Shown piece after piece: positions 1 through 8,500 of a stretch of DNA of 35,560 nucleotides (positions within the stretch are counted from its first letter, which is position 1; the number at the start of each line of letters is the position of its first letter). Under the pieces are notes generated by a model that was not told where the DNA came from, did not search any database, and saw only the letters and a list, made by a program, of their open reading frames with translations. The translations under genes were made by a program, and so were the position numbers. The DNA is from a virus, in the IMG/VR virus record IMGVR_UViG_3300025767_000066, positions 1 to 35,560 of that record; one strand, written 5' to 3'.

Positions 1-143
1 AAATAAGTACGGATACTCTAGCAAATTGGGTTATACAAGCAAATGGTGGAGAAGAGTTTTTAACCCAATTAAAAGCTATACACGAAATTGAACTTTCGAA
101 ACGCGAGAACGAAATTGGATTAGTTAGGTACGAATTAGTATAA
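1..143 (+). CDS. 3' end of an unknown gene (partial)
   Basis: An open frame enters from the left edge (first full codon at position 3) and stops at TAA 141-143, giving 46 residues ending in RYELV. The fragment is charged and looks alpha-helical (alternating acidic and basic residues around LKAIHEIELSKREN). It lies just before the promoter of the fibre operon on the same strand, so it is probably the last gene of an upstream virion or tail operon. No family is recognisable from this much sequence. Confidence 0.7.
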   Translation, partial: ISTDTLANWVIQANGGEEFLTQLKAIHEIELSKRENEIGLVRYELV

Positions 144-168
144 ACAAATACCTGACCAAAAATATTTC

Positions 169-197
169 TTGACTTAAAATGTTCGCTTTGTTATAAT
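169..197 (+). promoter_or_regulatory. Near-consensus sigma70 promoter of the fibre operon (P1)
   Basis: The -35 box is TTGACT (169-174), the spacer is 17 bp, and the -10 box is TATAAT (192-197), preceded by TG at 189-190 (extended -10). The run just upstream of the -35 (ATATTTC then TTGAC) resembles the ATTCTTGAC of the - strand promoters. Transcription should start near 204, just before the GGAG ribosome binding site of the gene at 218. No terminator is visible between this promoter and 14.5 kb, so it probably serves all eight structural genes. Confidence 0.85.
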
Positions 198-217
198 TTC
201 AACATGGAGAAAAAAGA

Positions 218-556
218 ATGACTGCTGCAGCTTATAACCTTATAATAGATCAAGGATCGGATTTTGCGATTCAGTTGACTCTTTCTGAGGATGGATCCCC
301 TAAAAATTTAACTGGGTGGAGTGCCCGAGCTCAGATGCGTTCAAAAAAAGCGGATGCAACTTTAGTAGCTTCGTTTACTTGTACAGTTGTAGATGCTGTC
401 GGCGGAAAAATAAAGATGGAGTTAGCAAATGGAGTGACTAGTGCAATTTCTGCTGGTTTATACTTCTACGATTTAGAAATTTATTCTTCAGGCGATGTAA
501 ATGTAACAAGACTACTTGAAGGTCAAGTTACAATTACTCAAGAAGTTACAAGATAA
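218..556 (+). CDS. Small tail/baseplate protein, BppU-N-like beta sandwich
   Basis: A 112-aa protein, first in the fibre operon, with a GGAG ribosome binding site about 8 nt upstream. The pattern QGSDFAIQLTL, then LTGWSARAQMR, then GLYFYDLEIY and a closing LLEGQVTIT strand is typical of the small beta-sandwich proteins related to the N-terminal domain of lactococcal baseplate protein BppU, which sit before tail-fibre genes in many phages. It likely joins a fibre to the baseplate or tail; that role is inferred from the family and the position. Its TAA overlaps the next ATG (TAATG), so translation is probably coupled. Confidence 0.6.
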   Translation: MTAAAYNLIIDQGSDFAIQLTLSEDGSPKNLTGWSARAQMRSKKADATLVASFTCTVVDAVGGKIKMELANGVTSAISAGLYFYDLEIYSSGDVNVTRLLEGQVTITQEVTR

Positions 557-933
557 TGGCAATTACTATAGAAATAGCTCCATATATATCTCAGCTTGAG
601 GTATCTACTTCTGTAACTGAAGTTACTGCTAACTTAGCATTTGTTTCTAGCTTAGGGCTAGAAATGTCTTCAGAAAATGTTTTAGTAACTCCTTACAATA
701 GTATAACTGCTGAAAACTTACAAGAAGCATTACAGCAACTTGCAGATCAGTCTTTTCGTTCTGTAGATATTCCTACTGGCTCTAATCTTGAGCAAGGAGA
801 CCAATGGTATAACCCGGACACACAGCAACTCTATGTTTACCGAGAAGTAAGTCCAGGAGTAGTAGAGTGGGTTCCTATAATGATAGGCAACGACTCTCCT
901 AATTCCGATACGGTGGACGCAGGGGCTTTTTAG
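556..933 (+). CDS. Small fibre-associated structural protein
   Basis: A 125-aa protein that starts inside the stop of the preceding gene (TAATG at 554-558). Residues about 50-70 contain NSITAENLQEALQQLADQS, a short helical 'trigger' motif common in phage fibres. The C-terminal half reads GDQWYNPDTQQLYVYRE and then VEWVPI, the common 'GD-W-Y-..-LYVY' beta motif at which fibre proteins fold or bind a partner. This suggests a fibre adaptor or short fibre. No enzymatic signature is present. The product assignment is inference from motifs and operon position. Confidence 0.55.
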   Translation: MAITIEIAPYISQLEVSTSVTEVTANLAFVSSLGLEMSSENVLVTPYNSITAENLQEALQQLADQSFRSVDIPTGSNLEQGDQWYNPDTQQLYVYREVSPGVVEWVPIMIGNDSPNSDTVDAGAF

Positions 934-951
934 CCCAATGGAATTTTTAAA

Positions 952-2925
952 ATGACTCAAATATTGAAAATTAAAAGAAGTACTACTACAGCGTCTCCTT
1001 CTAGCTTACAAAACGGAGAACTGGCGTATTCTGCAAACAGCAATAAACTGTTTATAGGTCGTCCTGGAGGTGGTACGGGAGATATAGATGCCATTGGTGG
1101 TAAGTTTTTTACCGACTTGCTCGATCATACTGCAGGAACTGTAACTGCTAGTAGTGCTCTTATTGTTGATTCAAGCAGTAAGCTTGACGTATTAAATGTT
1201 GATAATATTACTTTAAATGGTAACTCTATTGTCTCCACTGATCTTAACGGCGACATAGAAATCACTCCAAATGGCACAGGAAACCTAATCCTTGACGGAC
1301 AAAATTGGCCTCAAGCAGATGGTCTGGCAAATTACTTTCTAAAGACAAACGGTAGTGGACAACTTTCTTGGGCAGCTATTCCTTCTGGAAGCTTTACTCT
1401 ATCTGATGGTACTAGCTCGGATACGTTTACTACAGGAGAAACTCTCACTTTTACTGGTGGTACAAATATTACCGCTACTGTTACAAATAATGAAGTTACT
1501 TTTACAGGTCTTTCAGACGCAGAAATACGTGGATTAGTTAGTGCTGCAGGAGATTTATCCTATAACTCTACTACTGGAGAGTTCTCTTTTACAGAGCGTA
1601 CAGATGCAGAAGTTCGAGGGCTCTTTAGTGCAGCGGGTGATTTAAGCTATAACAGTACAACCGGTGAATTTAGTGTAACCACTTACAAATCGGCCGACTT
1701 TGATGCTGATTTAGCCAACAAAACAACTGATAATGTATCCGAAGGGGTAACTAACCTTTATTGGACGACTGCACGCGGCGAAGCAATGTTCGATTCAAAA
1801 CTTGCATTAGCCGATACTGACGATTTATCTGAAGGTGCAACAAACCTTTACTATACAGATACTCGTTCACGTTCAGCTATTAGTGTTACTGATGCGGGAG
1901 GCGATGGATCTTTAAGTTATAACTCTTCTACTGGAGTCATTACTTATACTGGACCTTCTGCAGCAGAGATTCGTTCTCATTTTACAGCTTCTGGAGGTAT
2001 TACTTATACTTCTGCAACTGGTGATTTTACTATTGCCACGGGTGCGATTACAAATGCAAAACTTGCAAATTCATCTGTAACTTTAGGCTCCACTACTCTA
2101 GAACTTGGAACTACTTCTACTTCTTTAGCAGGAGTAACAGAACTTACGGTTGATAATCTAAACTTTAATGGCAATCAAATTGCATCTACGGATACTAATG
2201 GAGATATATCTCTTAATCCTAATGGCTCTGGCTCTGTATCTGTTAATAGCTCTCGAATTACTGGACTAGCAGAACCAGTAAATGGTTCAGATGCAGCTAC
2301 TAAAAACTATGTTGATACCGTTGCAGAAGGCTTACATGTACATGCCGCTGCTCATGCTATTATTACAAGCCCTCTTGCTACTATAACTGGTAATACAGTT
2401 ACTTATGACAACGGGACTTCAGGCGTAGGAGCAACCCTAACTCTTTCTACTGCTCTTGATATACCGGGCGGAGATTTAGACGGCGATACAGATATTACCA
2501 CCGGTGATCGCATCATTGTTGCAGGTGAAGCAACTTCTGCTCATAATGGTATTTATGTTCTAACCTCGACAACTGTCTTGACTCGTGCTGAAGATTTTGA
2601 TACTCCTGCAGAAATGGCGGGGGGTGACTTCATATTTGTTACTCATGGTACTCAGTATGCTGATACAGGTTGGGTATTAGGTGAGCCAGTAGCTACTGTA
2701 GGCACAGATGCGGTATCTTTTGTACAGTTCTCAGGAGCAGGTACTTATACTGCAGGTGCAGGACTAACCTTAACAGGTAGCGAATTTACTGTAAATGTTG
2801 CTTCTGCTGGAGGTATTGAGATATCTGCAGGAGACTTACAACTTAAGTCTTCGCTTGCAGGGGATGGCCTATCCTACCTTGCCGGAGTTCTCTCTGTAAC
2901 TCAACTTGATGGCGGAACATTCTAA
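952..2925 (+). CDS. Tail fibre protein with repeated beta modules
   Basis: A 657-aa fibre. Residues 1-40 (LKIKRSTTTASPSSLQNGEL, then LFIG) match the N-terminal module also found in the fibre at 2973 and common in marine phage fibres, probably the attachment end. The middle holds tandem repeats: EIRGLVSAAGDLSYNSTTGE is followed at once by a near copy, and a more divergent copy occurs later (EIRSHFTASGGITYTSATGD). Two 'SEG.TNLY.T..R' motifs also occur. The C-terminal third (from about residue 430, ITGLAEPVNGSDAATKNYVD) is the standard fibre-shaft motif followed by an HVHAAAHA stretch and a beta-rich end. The ribosome binding site is weak (GGA, then A/T-rich), so expression may depend on coupling. 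Receptor-binding or shaft role inferred. Confidence 0.75.
   Translation: MTQILKIKRSTTTASPSSLQNGELAYSANSNKLFIGRPGGGTGDIDAIGGKFFTDLLDHTAGTVTASSALIVDSSSKLDVLNVDNITLNGNSIVSTDLNGDIEITPNGTGNLILDGQNWPQADGLANYFLKTNGSGQLSWAAIPSGSFTLSDGTSSDTFTTGETLTFTGGTNITATVTNNEVTFTGLSDAEIRGLVSAAGDLSYNSTTGEFSFTERTDAEVRGLFSAAGDLSYNSTTGEFSVTTYKSADFDADLANKTTDNVSEGVTNLYWTTARGEAMFDSKLALADTDDLSEGATNLYYTDTRSRSAISVTDAGGDGSLSYNSSTGVITYTGPSAAEIRSHFTASGGITYTSATGDFTIATGAITNAKLANSSVTLGSTTLELGTTSTSLAGVTELTVDNLNFNGNQIASTDTNGDISLNPNGSGSVSVNSSRITGLAEPVNGSDAATKNYVDTVAEGLHVHAAAHAIITSPLATITGNTVTYDNGTSGVGATLTLSTALDIPGGDLDGDTDITTGDRIIVAGEATSAHNGIYVLTSTTVLTRAEDFDTPAEMAGGDFIFVTHGTQYADTGWVLGEPVATVGTDAVSFVQFSGAGTYTAGAGLTLTGSEFTVNVASAGGIEISAGDLQLKSSLAGDGLSYLAGVLSVTQLDGGTF
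1516..1674 (+). repeat. Tandem ~78-nt coding repeat in the first fibre
   Basis: Two adjacent copies encode DAEIRGLVSAAGDLSYNSTT and DAEVRGLFSAAGDLSYNSTT. The protein copies are nearly identical while the codons differ considerably, so this is an old duplication kept by selection on the fold rather than a recent DNA repeat. A third, diverged copy lies near 1961-2035. Confidence 0.6.
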
Positions 2926-2972
2926 AAAACTTTTTCAACTCCAGCGTATATACGTATTATTAGGAGAGCCAC

Positions 2973-5309
2973 ATGGCACAAACTATTAAGCTAAAGCGGT
3001 CGGCTACGCCGGCCGCTGTACCCTCCACTTCTTCTCTAGCTCTTGGAGAAGTTGCCATCAATACATATGATGGTAAAATGTTTATCAAAAAAGATGATGG
3101 CACCGAATCTGTTGTAGAGATAGGAGCTTTAAGCGGCATTTCAAATATCGTTGAAGATACTACTCCTCAACTAGGTGGTGATCTTGACGTTAATGGTAGA
3201 ATAATTAGAGGTCGTACCGAACCGATTGCTTCTATTCCTGGTGCAAGTTTAGAATTACAAGGTGGTAACACAGGCACTTTGGTGACATTACTTAAAGCAG
3301 GCGATACCATCCCAGTGATAGGAGATGGTAAAGGTGGCGAACTTGTACTTAGAGGCGGTACAGGCAAAGCTCCTAGCAATTCTTATTCGTCATTAGGCGG
3401 TGATGTAAGTTTACAAGGTGGTGCGTATAGCGGTGGCGTTGGTAATAGCAGTTCACGCCGAGGTAATGTTATAGTCGAAAACACTTATGACTTTGGCGTT
3501 GGGGTAGAAAACAAATTAACATTTAAAACAGGTCCATTTGGTGGATCTACACGCATTGAAGTTAGTTCGACTGGTGTAATCAGATTTAATGATGCATATT
3601 CATTCCCAACGTCTGACGGAAGCGCAGGTCAGGTATTAACAACCGATGGTTCCGGTAGTCTAACGTTTACTACTGTTTCTGGTGGTAGTGGCGGAATCGG
3701 ATTAACAGATTTATCCGTAACAGTTGCAACCGCTGGCACAGCAAATCTCTCTTATAATAATACAAGCGGTGTATTCACATACACACCGCCCGATCTGAGT
3801 GGATACTTAACAAGTGAATCGAATAATATACAATATGAAAATGTAAAAACATACACTGTTACTGTTGATACAAAAGACGCAACACATCCACAATTCAATA
3901 ATGGATCAGCAAACGGCTACAAGATAAACGGAACATTTGCGCCATTCTTGCATATGGTTCCCGGAATGACATATCGCTTTGACCAGTCAGATGCGTCTAA
4001 CTCAGGTCATCCGCTTGTATTCTATTATGATGAAGGTAAAACAACTGCATATACAACTGGCGTAACAAACAACGGCACGCCTGGTTCTGCAGGCGCATAC
4101 ACAGAAATTGTTGTTAGCGAATCAACTCCTGCGACACTTTATTATCAGTGTTCAGCGCATGAGTATATGGGTTGGGGTCTAAACATATCTACTCATAACC
4201 TAACAGGATTTGATACAGATGATCTGGCTGAAGGTTCAACAAATCTTTACTATACGACTACAAGATTCAATACAGACTTTAGTAACAAATCGACAACTGA
4301 TTTGTCTGAAGGCACAAACCTCTATCACACAGCCACACGTGCAAGAGGTGCAATTAGCGGTACGGGTGATATTAGTTATGATAGCGCAACAGGTGTTATT
4401 TCTTTTAATAACGCTTCTGGGTATCTAACAAGCGAAACATATTCAACCGCCAGTGAGTTGTTGACTGCAATTAAAACAGTTGATGGAACAACCTCTGGAC
4501 TAGATGCAGACTTGCTTGACGGTCAAGAAGGCTCTCACTACCTTGACTACACAAACTTTACAAGCACACCAACATCTATTTTGGACTTTGGTATTAGTGA
4601 CGGCACTTCTGGTCAAGTACTTCAGACTGATGGTTCCGGTAACTTCTCATTCACTACAGTGTCAGGTGGCGGTGGGGCACAAGCTGGCTACGCAGGATAT
4701 GAAGATTACTATTACAATGTGACTTCAACAACATCGACATTTGGTACCTCGGTAAATACACACGACAAGGTTCAGGTATTCAAAAATGGTGTTTACCTAG
4801 ATGATAGCCAGTGGTCATTTGTACAGAGTACAGGTATTGTAACACTTGTAACAGCCGCAGAGAATGGTGATGAGATTGCTATTTGGGGTTTTAACTCTAC
4901 AACTCTAGATAATCACGAACTTGTTACTGTTGATTCTTCTGGTAATGTGTCGACTTCTGGTACGCTGCAAGTAGGTAACCATCGTAAAGAAGGTAGCTTA
5001 ACCTCTACAATTGCAACAACAAATGCAACAAATGTTGTAATGTATGCAAGCGCAGATTACGTTGGATCTAAATTAATTATAACAATCACGGACGGAACAA
5101 CAGGCGATACTCAAATTACAGAAGCCTTAATTTTAACGGTTAATGGAGGAACACCTAAGATTACAACCTATGGTACTATGTATACGTCTGCCAGCGCTCT
5201 TGCCTCATTTGATGTTGCTAATGTTTCGACAAATACGGCACTTGAAGTGACAATGTCCTCAGCAAATAGTTCAACTGTAAAGGTTGCCTATACGCTAATT
5301 GATTCATAA
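2973..5309 (+). CDS. Tail fibre protein with embedded cupredoxin-like domain
   Basis: A 778-aa fibre with an AGGAG ribosome binding site. Residues 1-45 share the IKLKRS...GEVAI attachment module with the preceding fibre. A VEDTTPQLGGDLDVNG linker near residue 60 recurs in the fibre at 11079. Residues about 290-405 form a beta domain (YTVTVDTKDATHPQF, TYRFDQSDASNSGHPLVFYY, LYYQCSAHEYMGWG) whose H346, C393, H396 and M399 reproduce the His-Cys-His-Met ligand order of type 1 copper proteins. Later parts hold 'SEG.TNLYYTTTR' and 'DGSG.FSF' modules, then QVFKNGVYLDDSQW, a common fibre strand-turn motif. The C-terminal ~100 residues look like a beta tip. A structural and probable adsorption role follows from context; copper binding is inference. 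Confidence 0.75.
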   Translation: MAQTIKLKRSATPAAVPSTSSLALGEVAINTYDGKMFIKKDDGTESVVEIGALSGISNIVEDTTPQLGGDLDVNGRIIRGRTEPIASIPGASLELQGGNTGTLVTLLKAGDTIPVIGDGKGGELVLRGGTGKAPSNSYSSLGGDVSLQGGAYSGGVGNSSSRRGNVIVENTYDFGVGVENKLTFKTGPFGGSTRIEVSSTGVIRFNDAYSFPTSDGSAGQVLTTDGSGSLTFTTVSGGSGGIGLTDLSVTVATAGTANLSYNNTSGVFTYTPPDLSGYLTSESNNIQYENVKTYTVTVDTKDATHPQFNNGSANGYKINGTFAPFLHMVPGMTYRFDQSDASNSGHPLVFYYDEGKTTAYTTGVTNNGTPGSAGAYTEIVVSESTPATLYYQCSAHEYMGWGLNISTHNLTGFDTDDLAEGSTNLYYTTTRFNTDFSNKSTTDLSEGTNLYHTATRARGAISGTGDISYDSATGVISFNNASGYLTSETYSTASELLTAIKTVDGTTSGLDADLLDGQEGSHYLDYTNFTSTPTSILDFGISDGTSGQVLQTDGSGNFSFTTVSGGGGAQAGYAGYEDYYYNVTSTTSTFGTSVNTHDKVQVFKNGVYLDDSQWSFVQSTGIVTLVTAAENGDEIAIWGFNSTTLDNHELVTVDSSGNVSTSGTLQVGNHRKEGSLTSTIATTNATNVVMYASADYVGSKLIITITDGTTGDTQITEALILTVNGGTPKITTYGTMYTSASALASFDVANVSTNTALEVTMSSANSSTVKVAYTLIDS

Positions 5310-5320
5310 AGGAGATAATA

Positions 5321-5560
5321 ATGGCAAAAGTAGCATTTACAGTTGATAATGGACTAGTTCCAGGACATACAGACGCTGATTTGGGACACTCAACAGCAAA
5401 ATTTAGAGACGCGCATCTTAGTAACGATTTAAATGTTGCAGGAGATGTTGTTGTTGGTTCGGGCGGGGATGTTACCATTGGCGGTGCATCAGTCCAAGGA
5501 GGAGGCAGCGGGGGTGTTACATCTGCAATCGCCATCGCTTACTCAATTGCATTAGGATAA
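5321..5560 (+). CDS. Small fibre protein (79 aa)
   Basis: Strong AGGAG ribosome binding site 11 nt after the preceding stop. The sequence has the form VPGHTDADLGHSTAKFRDAH, then LSNDLNVAGDVVV and a glycine-rich end. The 'LG.s...FRD.hLs.dlnvaGDv.v' pattern is the peptide used by larger marine phage fibres at the base of a beta repeat, here as a stand-alone protein. It could be a truncated fibre or a short decoration or chaperone. No catalytic residues are seen. Confidence 0.6.
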   Translation: MAKVAFTVDNGLVPGHTDADLGHSTAKFRDAHLSNDLNVAGDVVVGSGGDVTIGGASVQGGGSGGVTSAIAIAYSIALG

Positions 5561-5566
5561 TATAAA

Positions 5567-8500
5567 ATGGCAAAGAAGATTATTAATTCTTACTACACTT
5601 TTGACTCAGTAAATGATACGATTACTGTTGAAGCGTATGTGAAACAAGAAGAGCTACTTCTTATAACAGACGTTAGCACAGGCACTATCATTTACAACTT
5701 TGCGGATTCAGCGAAAGGTGCAAGTTCGGTAGTATTCAATGAGCAAACTGAGTTAACTACCATCACTTTAGATTTTGACACCTCAGCTGCGGGGTCAACC
5801 GATGATAGTGTTCTTCAGATTATCGTAGATACGCCACATCAAGACATGGATATGCATGAGTCATATGTGGATCCTGTGCATAAAATTCGTGTATCGACTC
5901 CTCAAAACCTTATCGATACTGACTTTGAATATGGTCTTCAGCCAACTAAATGGGAAACTGTTGAACTTTCTCAAAACGTTCCCTCGTACTATGTCGCAGA
6001 TGGCGATGCGGCAATTGCGTTCATCACTGATATTACTGCCTCTGCTGGATCAGATTTAATCACGGTGAGCACATCAATTCCGCATGGTCTAGTTGTTGGC
6101 ACACCTATTGATGTTCAAGGTCTTGCATCTCGAACAGCGGAAGGTAAGTTTCTAGTAAAGAGTGTATTGCCAAACTCTTTCATCTATCAAGCTAATGCTA
6201 ATCAGACTATTACAGGTTCAATAGGTTCTTCTTACACTGCGGTTACACCAGGTCAGTTCTACAGTGGGTCGCAAATTACGTATGATAAAGATAATGGATT
6301 TAGCACAGATGAGGCCGCTAACTCGACACTGACAATTAGTACTCCAAACCCACACGGTTTTGTTCAAGATTCTAACTTCTATCTGACAAATACTATTGCT
6401 AAGAAGACATTGGGTCTAACTAACTCAACAACATCAACTGCACCCGATGGTCGACCATACGTTGATTATGAAGATACTCTAGCTTTTGATTTGACTTCGT
6501 TTGATCAAACACTTACTGAAACAAAACAGTATATTCCTATGCATTCGACAAAGTTCAATGCATCGGGTGTTGACACAACAAATAATACAATCACATGGAC
6601 CTCTCATGGAATGAGAGACAATGATTGTGTTCTCTATATTCCACCTTCTGGCGACACACAAATTGGTGGGTTGTCAAGAATGACTGTTTATTACATCAAA
6701 AGGGTTGATGATAACACAATCCAACTTACTACAACATATAACGGTGCTGCAATCAACTTTTCATCTGCTGGCACATACAACTATGGTCGTGCGTGTATCG
6801 GTGTTGTTTATGAACTATTGTCAGGTTCCAAATTAGCAAACGATTCTTACGCTTATGGCTACACACGTGCATATAGTAACAATGGTGTAGGATCTGGTTG
6901 GGACTTAGCATCATACTTTGGTTCGGGATACGGATTGGGTAACGCATCTACTTATACCAGCAGTAGCGGAAAGGGCATTTTGTTTGGTACGGCTGCGCTC
7001 CACGGATATCAAAATCTTTCGTATTATCAGTCAAGTACATTGAACTCATCTTACGGCGAATCCTCCACAACACCGGGCGTATATAATTGGATTGAAGACG
7101 ATTCTATATTTGCTGGCAGTTATTATACAAGTAGTTTTTATTCTGGCAACATCTTTACACAAAGATATATTCGATTCTATTCATATGGTACTTCTACAAA
7201 CAGTCGCAACGGCTTTACAGATAGCTACTCAAGTAGAACAGCATTTTGGGTGCCGTTGAAAAAAGACGAAGAAGGCGACACATTCTATGCCGCCGGTCAC
7301 GAAATGCTGACTGGATTGCCGTTATCATTAACTGTTAATAGCGGTACTCTTGGCGTTCAATACAACAATACGTCTCGAACAAATTTAAGTTCTGGAAACT
7401 ACACAGTAGAAGCTGTATCGGACGATAGATTTAGAATTGTTTGGAGTCAAGGTTCTGCAAGAATTTATGATGCAACAGGAAGTTATTCATTTGTTGGTAA
7501 CAAGGCCAATCCAACTAAAAATAGCTTCTATCTTGCTGCACACTCGCTATCAGACAATGTTGAATTGAAATTTGATTCATCTGGCGGAACAACTCCTTCG
7601 TCACAATCTGGTACTGTTGTACACGAACCAGGTGAAACAAATATATTCGCATGGAACGTAATTGATGGTGCGCTTGATACATATATGACAAACTTATCTG
7701 GTAGAGTTAATCTATCGACTTCAACCACCACAAGCGGATTTCGTATTACTGACTCATCCTCAACTAATATTTCATACTCAACGTTCGCATATAATACTGG
7801 GCAATACCTCCTGCCTAGTGTCAATACCTATCAATATGTCACTCCATATGTAGATGATATTTCATCATCAAGCGTATATAATCCTTGGAATTCAACGCTA
7901 TACTCTGGTTATAAAATAGGTGCGGTAGGAACCGACTGGACTGCAAACTCCACAATTCCATACTACGCTGCAGTTTTTGAACCTGATATGGGTACGGATA
8001 GCTATGCTCGTATGAACCTGTATTTGACTTTGTATTGGTCTGGTCAAGGTACATCTAGATCAGGATCGAATACCAGTGCAATTTCATATTCTTCAAATGG
8101 TAAGAACTATTACTACTCATGCTCTTGGCTTAGAGCCGGAGGAAGCTCTGCTAATGATATGATAGTTGCGTGTATTAAAATACGTGATAGATCAGTGTTT
8201 AATAGCACAACTGGAGTGAATGCTTATTCCTACACTCGTAGTAGCGTCAACGGATATGTGTATCCAAACAATTACACTGTCGAAGGTGATAAGTTAATTT
8301 TTGTGCAGTTTTCGGTAGATGATGCAATAACATGGGGTACGACACAAGCTCAGCAGTTGTCTCAAGCTATTATTGATGATATTGCAACAGATTTCATTTA
8401 TCCAACTCTAACTAATCAACAAAATTACTTGACTAGTGTTGTTAGCTCTGACAGAATTGCATTGAAAAATAATAACGATTTCACAATCAACTTAACAAAT

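Noticed and set aside
2926-2972. CGTATATACG palindrome and TATTAT before the second fibre as an internal promoter or terminator
   Set aside because: No -35 box at the right distance and no stable GC-bearing stem with a U-tract; the gap contains only the ribosome binding site with certainty.
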